Assembly (NCBI RefSeq): GCF_001530125.1
Contig: NZ_LDUG01000033.1
Span: forward strand, 83,066-147,065
Length of the DNA stretch: 64,000 bases
Direction: 5' to 3'
Source: Thiobacillus denitrificans
Lineage (GTDB): Bacteria; Pseudomonadota; Gammaproteobacteria; Burkholderiales; Thiobacillaceae
The notes under the pieces were generated by a model, which saw only the letters and a list, made by a program, of their open reading frames with translations, did not search any database and had not been told where the DNA came from. A program made the position numbers and the translations under genes. Positions 1-8,440 of this stretch are shown piece after piece. Position 1 is the first letter of the stretch; each line of letters starts with the position of its first letter.

Positions 1-1103
1 TTTTCTGAACGGTTGATCGCGAGACCGGCCAGATCCTTCTGCAGCGTGTAGTAGCACAGACCATCGCCGTTGTTGAGCACGATGTCGGGCGAATCGGTCT
101 GCAGTTCGACCCATTTGTCGCCGACCTTGCTGACGTAGCCGATGAAAAGGCCGGGATTCTTCGGCGTGTCGAACGCGCCAATGTCGTCCTTGCGGCCGCT
201 GACAAAGTAGTCGGTGAACTCGCGGTTGAAGTTCTGGTTGGGATCGGGCGTGAAGGCAAAGGTGGTGCGGCCTGCGGACGCGCGCGCGAATTCCGGGCGG
301 CGGTCGATGATCTCGTCGAGCAGGGTGCGGTAATGGGCGGTAATGTTCTTCACATAGCCCATGTCCTTGTAGCGGCCCTCGATCTTGAAGCTGCGGATGC
401 CGGCGTCGATCAGCGCCTCGAGGTTGTCGCTCTGGTTGTTGTCCTTCATCGACAGCACATGCTTGTCGTGCGCGACGATGCGGCCTTTCATGTCGGTGAC
501 CTGGTAGGGCAGGCGGCAGGCCTGCGAGCAATCGCCGCGGTTGGCGCTGCGCCCGGTGTGGGCGTGGCTGATGTAGCACTGGCCGCTGTAGGCGACGCAC
601 AGCGCGCCGTGGACGAAAAATTCCAGGGTGGTTTCAGGTCGTGTGGCGGCGCGAATGGCGGCGATCTGGCCGAGATCGAGCTCGCGCGCGAGAACAATCT
701 GACTCAGCCCCACATCCTGTAAAAAGCGGGCTTTCTCCGGCGTGCGGATGTCGGTCTGGGTGCTGGCGTGCAGCTGGATCGGCGGCAGGTCGAGTTCCAG
801 CAGGCCCATGTCCTGGATGATGAGCGCGTCGACGCCGGCGTCGTACAGCTGCCAGATCTGCTGGCGCGCCGGCTCGAGTTCGTCGTCGCGCAGGATGGTG
901 TTGAGGGTGACGAACACGCGCGCGTTGAAGCGGTGGGCGTGGTCGACCAGTCGCGCGATGTCGGCGATATCGTTGGACGCCGCCGCGCGCGCGCCGAACG
1001 ACGGCCCGCCGATGTATACCGCATCGGCGCCGTGGTTGACAGCTTCGATGCCGATGTCGGCGTCGCGCGCGGGCGCGAGCAGTTCTAGTTGATGGGGTTG
1101 CAC
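1..1103 (-). CDS. rlhA: 23S rRNA C2501 hydroxylase RlhA (U32 peptidase family), C-terminus cut by window edge
   Basis: The visible 367 or so residues follow the U32 peptidase-like protein RlhA (YdcP), which is needed for hydroxylation of C2501 of 23S rRNA in E. coli. Recognisable landmarks are LELLAPARDADIG at the N-terminus, GADAVYIGGPSFGAR, the strongly conserved GRSANRGDCSQACRLPY stretch with its paired cysteines, and FKIEGRYKDMGYVKNITAHY. The chosen start is a GTG at 1103, which gives the family's usual N-terminus; a TTG lies 18 bases upstream. No strong ribosome binding site is visible. The C-terminal part lies outside the window. Family assignment is by remembered similarity to E. coli RlhA and is strong; activity is inferred. 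Confidence 0.85.
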   Translation of the reverse strand, partial: MQPHQLELLAPARDADIGIEAVNHGADAVYIGGPSFGARAAASNDIADIARLVDHAHRFNARVFVTLNTILRDDELEPARQQIWQLYDAGVDALIIQDMGLLELDLPPIQLHASTQTDIRTPEKARFLQDVGLSQIVLARELDLGQIAAIRAATRPETTLEFFVHGALCVAYSGQCYISHAHTGRSANRGDCSQACRLPYQVTDMKGRIVAHDKHVLSMKDNNQSDNLEALIDAGIRSFKIEGRYKDMGYVKNITAHYRTLLDEIIDRRPEFARASAGRTTFAFTPDPNQNFNREFTDYFVSGRKDDIGAFDTPKNPGLFIGYVSKVGDKWVELQTDSPDIVLNNGDGLCYYTLQKDLAGLAINRSE

Positions 1104-1157
1104 AGGGGTCGTTCCGGACAGCAAAGACGCATTTTACCGGAGACCGTCCTGTCCGGC

Positions 1158-1733
1158 TTATTGCGCCGGCTGATTGACCGCCTCGATCGCCAGCGTCAGC
1201 GTGACTTCGTCGCTAACAAAAGGCACATTCTTGCCCATGTTGAACTCCGAGCGCTTGACCTGGGTGGTCGCGTTGGCGCCGCAGGCGTCGACTTTCAGCA
1301 TCGGATGCGGCTGGCACTTGAAGTGGGTGATGGTGAGCGTCACCGGGCGGGTCACGCCCTTGATCGTCAAATCGCCTACCAGGCTCACCGGCTGGTCGCC
1401 CCTGAACGCCATCTTGTTTGATTTGAACGTGATCGTGGGGTGATTGGCGGTATCGAAAAAGTCAGCGGCCTGGAGGTGTTCGTTGAACACCGCATGGCCG
1501 GTGTTGACCGAGGTGGCGTCGATGGTCACAACGACCGAACCGGCTCCCCCTTCACGGTCGAGCACCACGGTGCCGCTGCTCTTGTCGAACTTGTGGGTCT
1601 GGTTGGAGAAACCCAGGTGGTTGTAGCTGAAATGCGGATAGGTGTGGCTGTTGTCGATGGTGTAGGTGACCGGCGCGGCCTGGGCGGCAACGGATACGGC
1701 GGCGAGTGCGGCGAAGAGGGCAAGACGTTTCAT
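1158..1733 (-). CDS. YceI family periplasmic protein
   Basis: A 191-residue secreted protein with a clear Sec signal peptide (MKRLALFAALAAVSVAAQA, cleavage after about residue 20) followed by the YceI lipocalin-like beta barrel: YTIDNSHTYPHFSYNHLGFS near the N-terminus and FKSNKMAFRGDQPVSLVGDL in the middle. YceI proteins bind polyisoprenoid-like lipids in the periplasm; the ligand here is unknown. The start at 1733 is preferred over an upstream in-frame ATG at 1760 because it begins the signal peptide and has AAGGAG 6 bases upstream. A second YceI gene follows at 1909-2466, so this is a tandem pair read in the same direction. Confidence 0.9.
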   Translation of the reverse strand: MKRLALFAALAAVSVAAQAAPVTYTIDNSHTYPHFSYNHLGFSNQTHKFDKSSGTVVLDREGGAGSVVVTIDATSVNTGHAVFNEHLQAADFFDTANHPTITFKSNKMAFRGDQPVSLVGDLTIKGVTRPVTLTITHFKCQPHPMLKVDACGANATTQVKRSEFNMGKNVPFVSDEVTLTLAIEAVNQPAQ

Positions 1734-1763
1734 GTAAGGCTCCTTGAGATGGATGAACAACGG

Positions 1764-1807
1764 GTTATTGAAGGGAAATTCAAGTTCTTGAATTCCCCTT
1801 CAATAAC
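1764..1807. repeat. 44-bp near-perfect palindrome between the two yceI genes
   Basis: Two 21-base arms (1764-1784 and 1787-1807) separated by two bases are complementary with a single mismatch. The site lies about 30 bases upstream of the start of the yceI gene at 1733 and about 100 bases after the stop of the one at 1909. There is no T-run on either side, so it does not look like a classic intrinsic terminator. It could be an operator, an RNA stability hairpin in the yceI 5' leader, or a small mobile repeat. Confidence 0.75.
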
Positions 1808-1908
1808 GTGCCTGGGTTTAAACGATATTGATCCGAAACCAGACGTGGCATTCGGGCCAATCTGTGATTTTCGGGATCATCGGGCGTTTCAAGTCCATGG
1901 ATATCGGA

Positions 1909-2466
1909 TCAATATGTGCCGGTGGCGGCAATTCTGAATCGGACCTGGACTTCGTCGGCGACGGTGGAGACGTCGGCCCACATGCCTTCGCCGATGCCAA
2001 AGTCGAGGCGTTTGAGGACAAAACTGCCGTCGAAGATGGAGGCGTTTTTACCGGGCACGTAGGTCACCGACACGGTCATCTCGCGACTTTTGCCCTTGAG
2101 CGTGAGCGTGCCGCGCATCTCGTAGCGGTTGTTGCCCAGCGCGCGCACCTGGCTGGAGACGAAAGTCGCCTTCGGATACGCGCTGCGGTTGAACCACAGC
2201 TTGCCGGCGGATTCGTCGTCGGCCTCGGGCGAACCGGCGTCGATGCTGGCAAGGTCGATCTCGATCTGTGCGCGGGCAGCCTCGGGTTTGGCCGGGTCGA
2301 ACGCCATTTCAGTAGTGAAGCGCTTGAAGCCGCCCTTCACCGGCACGCCCATCTGGCGGAATTCGAAGTGGATGGTGCTCTGCTTCGGCAGCACCGTGCG
2401 GTATTCCACCGCGTGCGCCGCCGGCGCTGCAAGCGCCGCAAGCAGGACCAATTGGGTGATTTTCAT
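1909..2466 (-). CDS. YceI family periplasmic protein (second copy)
   Basis: A 185-residue protein with a signal peptide (MKITQLVLLAALAAPAAHA) and a YceI barrel: STIHFEFRQMGVPVKGGF near the start, FVSSQVRALGNNRYEMRGTL in the middle and LDFGIGEGMWADVSTVADEV near the end. The frame is open well upstream, but the ATG at 2466 begins the signal peptide and overlaps the stop of the cytochrome b561 gene (ATGA), which argues for translational coupling. YceI next to a b561-type cytochrome is a recurring arrangement in Proteobacteria. The role of the pair is not established. Confidence 0.9.
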   Translation of the reverse strand: MKITQLVLLAALAAPAAHAVEYRTVLPKQSTIHFEFRQMGVPVKGGFKRFTTEMAFDPAKPEAARAQIEIDLASIDAGSPEADDESAGKLWFNRSAYPKATFVSSQVRALGNNRYEMRGTLTLKGKSREMTVSVTYVPGKNASIFDGSFVLKRLDFGIGEGMWADVSTVADEVQVRFRIAATGTY

Positions 2467-3011
2467 GTGCGCTCCTTTCTGCCCCAGCCCATGCGCTGCA
2501 GGAAGGGCTGGCGTTCGATGAAATGGTGTTTGAGTGCCGCGCCCACGTGCAGGATGACCAGGCCCAGCAGCGTGAAGTTCAGCACTTTGTGCACACTTGC
2601 GAGCAAGTCGCCCAGTTCGCGGTTTTTTTCTAACAGGTCGGGCAAAGGCAGCACGCCAAACCACACGGTCTGGAAGCCCTTGGCCGAACTCATCAGCCAG
2701 CCCGACAGCGGAATCGCAAGAATCAACGCATACAACAGGCCATGCACGATCTGGCTTGCACGACGTTGCCAGACGGCAATACCGGCCGGCAAGGACGGCG
2801 GGGTATGCATCAGCCGCCAGCTCACCCGGACAGCGACCAGCAGGAACACCGTGATGCCGATCCACTTGTGGTAGCTGTAGAGCTTCAGCTTGTCGGGCGA
2901 CAGCGGCAGGTCGACCATGTAAACGCCGAGCGGAAACCCCACGAAGATCAGCAGCGCCACCAGCCAGTGCAGCACGATGGCCGGCGTCGAATAACGCATC
3001 GCGACGCTCAT
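2463..3011 (-). CDS. Cytochrome b561 family protein
   Basis: A 182-residue integral membrane protein with four predicted helices (about residues 12-32, 46-64, 88-106 and 142-162). Histidines in ALVHW-like and HKWIGI contexts, and again in IVHGLLYALILAIPLSGW and VILHVGAALKHHF, fit the bis-heme ligation of diheme b561 proteins that move electrons between quinols and periplasmic acceptors. The start at 3011 overlaps the stop of the marR gene (ATGA) and the stop overlaps the start of the downstream yceI. The marR-b561-yceI genes therefore form a tightly packed operon. Confidence 0.87.
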   Translation of the reverse strand: MSVAMRYSTPAIVLHWLVALLIFVGFPLGVYMVDLPLSPDKLKLYSYHKWIGITVFLLVAVRVSWRLMHTPPSLPAGIAVWQRRASQIVHGLLYALILAIPLSGWLMSSAKGFQTVWFGVLPLPDLLEKNRELGDLLASVHKVLNFTLLGLVILHVGAALKHHFIERQPFLQRMGWGRKERT

Positions 3012-3448
3012 GCGCTCCCCTTCCTGAAAGCCTGCTCCAGCGTCCGCAAGGCGGCTTGCCAACGCTTGTGCTCGGCGGCGCTCGCCCCGGCAAAACACGC
3101 GCCCAGATGCGCCAGATGCGCCGGGAACACCCTGGCAAACAAGGCCTCGCCCGCCTGGGTCAGCCGGACAATCTGACAGCGCCCATCGCTGACGTGCGCG
3201 ATTCGCTCCACCCAGCCGCGATCAGCCAGGCGGTCGACCACGCCGGTCAGCGTGCCCTTGGTAATGAGCGTTTTTTCGCCGAGTTCGGTGGCGGTCATCC
3301 CGGGGGTATTGCCAAGTGTTGCAATGACGTCGAACTGCGGCGGCGTCAGCCCCAATTCGCGGATGTGCGCGGCAGAAAAGCTTTCAAACGCCTGATAGCA
3401 CCGAACCAGTGCTTGAACAGTCGGCAGGAATTCTGCTTGCGAATTCAT
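3008..3448 (-). CDS. MarR family transcriptional regulator
   Basis: A 146-residue winged-helix protein of normal MarR length. The DNA-binding part is PPQFDVIATLGNTPGMTATE followed by the recognition-helix region KGTLTGVVDRLADRGWVERI, and the wing carries the DGR motif (VSDGRCQIVRLT). It heads the operon with cytochrome b561 and a YceI protein, and a perfect inverted repeat lies just upstream of it, so autoregulation and control of these genes is likely. The inducing ligand cannot be read from the sequence. Confidence 0.9.
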   Translation of the reverse strand: MNSQAEFLPTVQALVRCYQAFESFSAAHIRELGLTPPQFDVIATLGNTPGMTATELGEKTLITKGTLTGVVDRLADRGWVERIAHVSDGRCQIVRLTQAGEALFARVFPAHLAHLGACFAGASAAEHKRWQAALRTLEQAFRKGSA

Positions 3449-3460
3449 TGAAAACCTTAA

Positions 3461-3501
3461 TTAGTTCTAACACAAACCAATTTAGTTCGTGTTAGAACTA
3501 A
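3461..3501. promoter_or_regulatory. Inverted-repeat operator upstream of marR
   Basis: Two perfect 13-base arms, TTAGTTCTAACAC (3461-3473) and its complement (3489-3501), are separated by 15 bases, beginning 12 bases before the marR start. MarR dimers usually bind such palindromes overlapping their own promoter. Regulatory function is inferred. Confidence 0.75.
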
Positions 3502-3558
3502 TGTCAAGCAGTTCAGCAAGCTGACAGCGGGTTGCGCTGCAAGTGCATGTCTAGCGCA

Positions 3559-4440
3559 TCAAGGCGCGGGGTGGTTGTCCTGGTCGACGGGTTCGTGGGT
3601 AACTTCGTGAGCCCACGCGCTCACTGCATCTTGCATCGCGGGCTCCGTCTGTCTGCCCTCTATCAGATAATCGAGCCAGGCATTGGATAGCTTTTCTTGA
3701 ACGCTGTTTTGTCCCTGGCGCGCCAGCAGATTCTTGAAATCGAGTTCAAACAAAGGCTGGTGTTGGTTGAAGCAGGAAAAGACATACCTGGATGGCTCAC
3801 CTGTCACGCTGTCCACATGACGACAGAGACACTGGGCGCAGACTTCCTTCATCATGCACTGCATGGGGCTGTTCACTGCGGCAATCGCATTGAAACCGGG
3901 TTTCAGATAGGGCTTAAGATCGCCACTCAACATCGTGCGGAAGATTTCCATCGATTCGGGATGGTCGGAGAGGATGAGCTGGTCTGTGCTGCTTACCCAC
4001 TCAGCGAAAGGTGCGTCCATCTCTGCACACGATTGCAGAAACTCATCCAGCCCGTGCACAAAGCAGGCATCCTGTTGCCGCCTCAGTTTCAGGGCCGGCC
4101 CTTCGTCCAGCACCCAGATGGCCTGATCCGTCAGGATCTCGATGGCACGCTGGACTGCACGTGCCCGCTCCGCATCGCGAAAATGCCCGATAAACACAAT
4201 CCGGTTGCCCGCAGCGCGCCACATCGCCGCACCGTCCACCGTGCTGGTCACGGCGGAGTGACTACCCGCCACCGTCACGGTTGCGTTTTCGGGCACGGGC
4301 AGGCCGGTGCCGGTCGGCCCCATCAAAATCACGCGGGTGCCGGGTTTGAGCGTGGACGCGATATGGCTCGACACGCCCACGGCGTTGATCAGCAACTGCA
4401 CTTCGCCACGCGACGGGTCGACATGCACGCCATCGATGAA
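3559..4440 (-). pseudogene. C-terminal fragment of a flavin/iron-sulfur oxidoreductase, 5' end lost
   Basis: About 290 residues that begin abruptly in the middle of a protein. FIDGVHVDPSRGEVQLLINAV and LKPGTRVILMGPTGTGLPVP resemble the FAD-binding half of PyrK/ferredoxin-NADP reductase-type domains. The NAD-binding half follows, then a C-terminal cysteine cluster (CMMKEVCAQCLCR and a later VFSC) like the 2Fe-2S site of PyrK. There is no normal N-terminus: upstream of about 4440 the homology stops and the sequence becomes a gntR gene in another frame. The frame stays open to 4473 but those extra residues are not family-like. The fragment is read as the 3' remnant of a larger oxidoreductase gene joined to gntR by a deletion. 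Confidence 0.7.
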
Positions 4441-4663
4441 TCTTGAAAATGAGGCCTTCCTTTTGCAGATCACCCAATGCCTGCCTCACCGTGATACGCG
4501 ATACGCTAAAGGTGTTCATCAGTTCGCTTTCGGATGGCATCTGCTGATGTTCCTGGTAGGTGCCGTCGAGGATGCGGTCACGCAGAATTTCCTTGATCTG
4601 TGTATACAGCGGCACCGGCGACATCTGCAGCACCGCTGGATTCTTCTTTCGGGTTTTCTCCAT
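4436..4663 (-). pseudogene. GntR-family regulator, N-terminal DNA-binding domain only
   Basis: Starting at 4663, about 76 residues form a normal GntR winged helix: PLYTQIKEILRDRILDGTYQ, then MPSESELMNTFSVSRITVRQ, then ALGDLQKEGLIFKIH. Family members continue with a wing (typically GKGTFV) and a ligand-binding domain. Here the sequence after KIH switches to coding in a different frame for an oxidoreductase tail. The remaining open frame to 4262 gives an arginine-rich, non-family peptide. The gene is therefore truncated at about 4436. A DNA-binding stub could still be made. Confidence 0.75.
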
Positions 4664-4678
4664 ATCTCGTCACGCTCC

Positions 4679-4700
4679 ATTACTTGTTATGACGAGTAAT
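4679..4700. promoter_or_regulatory. Palindrome upstream of the gntR remnant, probable operator
   Basis: Arms ATTACTTGTT and GACGAGTAAT (4679-4688 and 4691-4700) pair with two mismatches (both read ATTACTYGTY outward). The site begins 16 bases upstream of the gntR start. GntR regulators bind short palindromes in their own promoters, so this is probably the ancestral autoregulatory site. Confidence 0.5.
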
Positions 4701-4994
4701 GACAAAGCAACGCCCATGCCAACCATGCGGCGTGATTAGTGAAACAATCCGAAAGCATTGTGGATATTGGCTTGCAGCCAATATGGGTGGACGAATAAAC
4801 GCCCATGATTGAGCGATGCGTGCAGCACTGGCTTAGTGCGTAGATCGCTAAACTTGTTTTAGATTGGTGCAGACAGAGGGATAAAAGTACGCCCCTGCGA
4901 GGCGTCGTCATACCCTGAACAACGTGGTGAGAAACTACAGTTAAGGCACTGGGGAAATGCCTTGGTAGCCCCGATCAGGTTTGAGTTTGAGGAA
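4701..4994. other. Non-coding interval with a small perfect hairpin
   Basis: No convincing gene is visible between the gntR remnant and moaE. Bases 4764-4784 form a perfect hairpin (ATATTGGC, loop TTGCA, GCCAATAT). Bases 4943-4963 form a weak hairpin (AAGGCA/TGCCTT), placed where a terminator for the leftward moa/moe genes could be, but without a clear T-run. Confidence 0.4.
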
Positions 4995-5450
4995 TCAGGA
5001 ATCCGTCCAGCGCGCTGCGGCTGCGTCGTCGCTGACACGCGCATCCACCCAGCGCTCGCCCTCAGGGGTTTCTTCCTTCTTCCAGAACGGCGCGCGGGTT
5101 TTCAGCGCATCCATGATGTATTCGCAGGCGGCGAACGCTTCGCCGCGGTGGCTGCTGGCCACGGCCACCAGTACGATAGAGTCGCCCGGCAGCAGCCGGC
5201 CGACCCGGTGGATTACGGTGACGTCAAGCAGCGCCCAGCGCGAGCGTGCCTCATCGACCAGCGCGGCGAGCGCCTTCTCAGTCATGCCGGGATAGTGTTC
5301 CAGCGTCATCGCCTGCACGCCACTGCCTTCGTTGCTATCCCGCGCCAGACCGACAAAACTCGCGATGGCGCCGATGTCGGTGTGGCCCTGGCTGATGGCA
5401 TTCACTTCGGCACCCAAATCGAAGGCTTCGGCCTGAACAAGTATCTTCAT
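4995..5450 (-). CDS. moaE: Molybdopterin synthase catalytic subunit MoaE
   Basis: A 151-residue protein, the family's normal length. MoaE with MoaD converts precursor Z (cPMP) to molybdopterin by adding two sulfurs. Typical sequence includes GAIASFVGLARDSNEG, LEHYPGMTEKAL, VTVIHRVGRLLPGDSIVLVA, SSHRGEAFAACEYIMDALK, and the catalytic-lysine region near the C-terminus (APFWKKEE). The start at 5450 lies 4 bases after the moaD stop, so the two subunits are co-expressed. Confidence 0.95.
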   Translation of the reverse strand: MKILVQAEAFDLGAEVNAISQGHTDIGAIASFVGLARDSNEGSGVQAMTLEHYPGMTEKALAALVDEARSRWALLDVTVIHRVGRLLPGDSIVLVAVASSHRGEAFAACEYIMDALKTRAPFWKKEETPEGERWVDARVSDDAAAARWTDS

Positions 5451-5454
5451 CAGA

Positions 5455-5706
5455 TCAGCCTCCGGTCACCGGCGGAAAAATCGCGACTTCGGCGTGATCC
5501 GGCAGTATCGCGTCGAGCGTAACGATGTCCTGATTCACCGCGACACGAAACGCCCGGCCTGCGGCCAGTTCTTCAGCCCACACGCCGCCGCGCGCCTGCA
5601 GCTGCGCGACCAGATCGGCCGCGGTGGCGCCAGCGAAGTCCACATTTTCTTCGGCCAACCCGAAGTGCTCGCGCAGGCGGGCGAAATACAGCACACGGAG
5701 GTTCAT
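5455..5706 (-). CDS. moaD: Molybdopterin synthase sulfur carrier subunit MoaD
   Basis: An 83-residue ubiquitin-fold protein ending in the required GG (FPPVTGG), which is adenylated and then thiocarboxylated to deliver sulfur to MoaE. The start overlaps the moeA stop by 4 bases (5703-5706), so moeA, moaD and moaE read as one unit. Confidence 0.95.
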   Translation of the reverse strand: MNLRVLYFARLREHFGLAEENVDFAGATAADLVAQLQARGGVWAEELAAGRAFRVAVNQDIVTLDAILPDHAEVAIFPPVTGG

Positions 5707-6896
5707 GCAAGGAGTTCCGAGAAAGGAATGAAGCGCACCCAGTCGCCCGCCTGCACGGTCTGGCCCACTTCAAGGTCAATCAGGCCGTCGGCCCAGGCGC
5801 ACGAGGTCAGCACGCCCGAGCCCTGGTTGGGGAACAGCGCCAGCTTGCCGTTGGCCTGAAGTTGCGCGCGCAGGAACTCGCGCCGCACGCCCGGTTTCGT
5901 CCAGGCGAAATCCGCCTGGACGACAAACGCGCGGTACAGCACGTCGGACGCGCCCATGCGCTTTAGCAGGAAGGGCCGAACGAACAGGCAGAAGGTGACG
6001 AAGGCCGACACCGGGTTGCCGGGCAGACCGATGAAGTCGGCGCCATTCACGCGTCCATAGACAAGCGGCTTGCCGGGCTTCATCGCGACTTTCCACATCT
6101 CGACGCGGCCGAGTTTTTCGACCGCCACTTTCACGTAGTCGGCCTCGCCCACCGACACGCCGCCGCTGGTGATGACGACGTCGGCCAGGCTGGCGGCGCG
6201 CGCCAGCGCGGCTTCGGTCGCCTCCAGCGTGTCGGGCACGATGCCGAGGTCGATCAGTTCGCAGCCCAGGCCGTTCAGCAGCCCGGTCAGCGTGTAGCGG
6301 TTGGAGTTGTATATCTGGCCGGGCAGCAAGGGCGCGCCTGGCGTCACCAGTTCATCGCCGGTGAAGAAACACGCGACCTTGAGCTTTCTGAAAACCGGCA
6401 ATTCAGCCAGTCCGACCGAGGCAGCAAGGCCCATTTCTGCCGCGCCGAGGCGGGTACCGGCAGCGAGAACTTGCGCACCCAACTCGATATCTTCGCCCGC
6501 GTGGCGGATATTTTCGCCTGGCTGCGGCAGTTTGTTGATGACGACGGATTCACCCTCCGTCGCGCAATATTCCTGCATCAGCACGGCGTTGGCGCCCGGC
6601 GGCACCGGTGCGCCGGTGAAAATGCGCGCGGCGGTGCCAGGCTGCAGCGGCGACCCGACGGTGCCGGCGAGGATGCGCTGCGACACCGGCAAGCGCACGC
6701 CGGCCACCACCACGTCGGCGGCGCGCACGGCGTAGCCGTCCATTGCGCTGTTGTCGAGCGGCGGCACGGTGATGGCAGAGGTCTGCGGCGCGGCAAGCAC
6801 GCGCCCGAGCGCATCCGTCACGGACACGGTCTCGGTTTCGGTTACCCCGTGCGCACGTTCGAGCAGGGCATCAAGCAGTTGGTCGGCTGAGAGCAT
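5703..6896 (-). CDS. moeA: Molybdopterin molybdotransferase MoeA
   Basis: A 397-residue protein. MoeA inserts molybdate into adenylylated molybdopterin. Landmarks are [12 protein letters not shown] near residue 50, [15 protein letters not shown] in the catalytic MoCF-binding domain, and [26 protein letters not shown]. The frame is open far upstream, but [12 protein letters not shown] at 6896 matches the family N-terminus and overlaps the mobB end by 26 bases. Codons upstream of this are shadows of mobB. Confidence 0.95.
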   Translation of the reverse strand: MLSADQLLDALLERAHGVTETETVSVTDALGRVLAAPQTSAITVPPLDNSAMDGYAVRAADVVVAGVRLPVSQRILAGTVGSPLQPGTAARIFTGAPVPPGANAVLMQEYCATEGESVVINKLPQPGENIRHAGEDIELGAQVLAAGTRLGAAEMGLAASVGLAELPVFRKLKVACFFTGDELVTPGAPLLPGQIYNSNRYTLTGLLNGLGCELIDLGIVPDTLEATEAALARAASLADVVITSGGVSVGEADYVKVAVEKLGRVEMWKVAMKPGKPLVYGRVNGADFIGLPGNPVSAFVTFCLFVRPFLLKRMGASDVLYRAFVVQADFAWTKPGVRREFLRAQLQANGKLALFPNQGSGVLTSCAWADGLIDLEVGQTVQAGDWVRFIPFSELLA

Positions 6897-7371
6897 GGTC
6901 AATAATGAAATCGGTAAGTTGGGAAATAGCATCGAGGTCGATGCGGGGAAAATCGGTAGGCGGACCGACGTCGGACGCCACCGCCAGAATATCCGGGTCG
7001 TCCGGAAACAGCCAGGGCTTGGCGGTCTCGGCGCGATGCACTTCCAGCTTTGGGATGGGCTCACGCTTGTAGCCTTCGACCAGCACCAGATCGCACGGCG
7101 GCAGTTGCGCAAGCAGATCATCCAGCAAGGGCGGCGTGTCGCGATGCTCGGTCAGCACCGCCGTGCGGTGGTCCGACGCCAGCAGCACCGCCGCCGCGCC
7201 CGCCTCGCGCGCACGCCAACTGTCCTTGCCGGGGCGGTCGATGTCGAAGTCGTGGTGGGTGTGCTTGATCACCGCCACCTTCAGCCCGCGCGCCGCCAGT
7301 TGCGGCAGCACGCGCTCGATCAGCGTGGTCTTGCCGCTGCCGCTGTAACCTGTGATGCCGAATACTTTCAT
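6871..7371 (-). CDS. mobB: Molybdopterin-guanine dinucleotide biosynthesis protein MobB
   Basis: A 166-residue P-loop protein: [20 protein letters not shown] at the N-terminus is the Walker A motif, with [18 protein letters not shown] and [19 protein letters not shown] downstream as in MobB. It binds GTP and assists MobA in making the guanine dinucleotide form of the cofactor. It is the first gene of the leftward moco operon and is divergent from moaA across an 80-base AT-rich gap that should hold both promoters. Confidence 0.92.
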   Translation of the reverse strand: MKVFGITGYSGSGKTTLIERVLPQLAARGLKVAVIKHTHHDFDIDRPGKDSWRAREAGAAAVLLASDHRTAVLTEHRDTPPLLDDLLAQLPPCDLVLVEGYKREPIPKLEVHRAETAKPWLFPDDPDILAVASDVGPPTDFPRIDLDAISQLTDFIIDHALSRPTA

Positions 7372-7451
7372 GCTTGCGTTGCCAGTCCGACTGAATAGGG
7401 TTATATTTTTTCATATATAACCCATTCCTGCCAACCACTTCCGCTCTCATC

Positions 7452-8435
7452 ATGAACGCTACCGTTCTCACCGATCAGTTTGGCCGCCGCATCGACTACG
7501 TACGGCTGTCGGTGACCGACCGCTGCGACCTGCGCTGCAGCTATTGCATGCCGGAAGGTTTCACGGGCTTCGAGGAACCCGAGCACTGGCTCAACTTCGA
7601 CGAGATCGAACGCCTGATCGGCGCGTTTGCGCGGCTCGGCGTGAGCCGCATCCGCCTGACCGGCGGCGAACCGCTGCTGCGACGCGACATCGCCGGACTG
7701 GCTGGGCGCATTGCCGCCCTGCCCGGCATTCATGACCTGTCAATGTCGACCAATGCCACCCAGCTCGACCGCCACGCACAGGCACTGAAAGCCGCCGGCG
7801 TGACGCGGCTCAACGTCAGTCTCGATTCGCTGCAGCAGGCGCGGGTGGAAAAAATCAATGGCCGCGATGTACTGGCCAAGGTGATGGCGGGGCTCGCCAC
7901 CGCGCAGGACGCGGGCTTCACGCCGATCAAGCTCAACATGGTGGCGCTTGCCGGCACCAACGACGACGAAATCGACGAAATGGTGGCCTTCTGCATGGCG
8001 CGCGGCTTCGTGCTGCGGCTGATCGAGGCGATGCCGATGGGTGACACCGGCCGCAACGCCGAATACCTCGACCTGCAGCAGGTGAAGGAACGCCTGCGAG
8101 CGCAGTTCGATCTGGTCGAAACCACTCTGCATGGTGCCGGGCCTGCCCGCTATCTGGGTACCGCCGACGGCCGCTTCAACGTCGGCTTCATCACACCCAT
8201 CTCGCAGCATTTCTGCCAGACCTGCAACCGTATCCGCGTCGCCGTCGACGGCACCGCCTACATGTGCCTGGGGCAGGAGGAAAAATTCGAATTCCGCCCG
8301 CTGCTGCGCGGCGGCTGTAGCGACGCCGAACTGGAAGCGGCCATTCTCGAAGCGATCAACCTCAAGCCGGAACGCCACGAATTCAACGAATCGCCGCACA
8401 AGATCCTGCGCTTCATGTCGATGACCGGCGGCTGA
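7452..8435 (+). CDS. moaA: GTP 3',8-cyclase MoaA (radical SAM)
   Basis: A 327-residue radical SAM enzyme that makes the first molybdopterin intermediate from GTP together with MoaC. The N-terminal cluster motif is CDLRCSYC (Cys25, Cys29, Cys32), and the second 4Fe-4S site is in HFCQTCNRIRVAVDGTAYMC. The C-terminus ends in the functionally important GG. RLTGGEPLLRRD and LNVSLDSL are family signatures. Only 5 bases separate its stop from the stop of the convergent EgtB/SenA gene. Confidence 0.96.
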   Translation: MNATVLTDQFGRRIDYVRLSVTDRCDLRCSYCMPEGFTGFEEPEHWLNFDEIERLIGAFARLGVSRIRLTGGEPLLRRDIAGLAGRIAALPGIHDLSMSTNATQLDRHAQALKAAGVTRLNVSLDSLQQARVEKINGRDVLAKVMAGLATAQDAGFTPIKLNMVALAGTNDDEIDEMVAFCMARGFVLRLIEAMPMGDTGRNAEYLDLQQVKERLRAQFDLVETTLHGAGPARYLGTADGRFNVGFITPISQHFCQTCNRIRVAVDGTAYMCLGQEEKFEFRPLLRGGCSDAELEAAILEAINLKPERHEFNESPHKILRFMSMTGG

Positions 8436-8440
8436 ACCGC

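Noticed and set aside
1909..3138. A single 409-residue frame that would fuse a YceI protein to a long N-terminal extension
   Set aside because: The extension overlaps the cytochrome b561 gene in another frame, is not protein-like, and the signal peptide begins at 2466.
4687..4911. A 74-residue minus-strand ORF between the gntR remnant and moaE
   Set aside because: No ribosome binding site and no recognisable pattern. The region contains small hairpins and looks non-coding.
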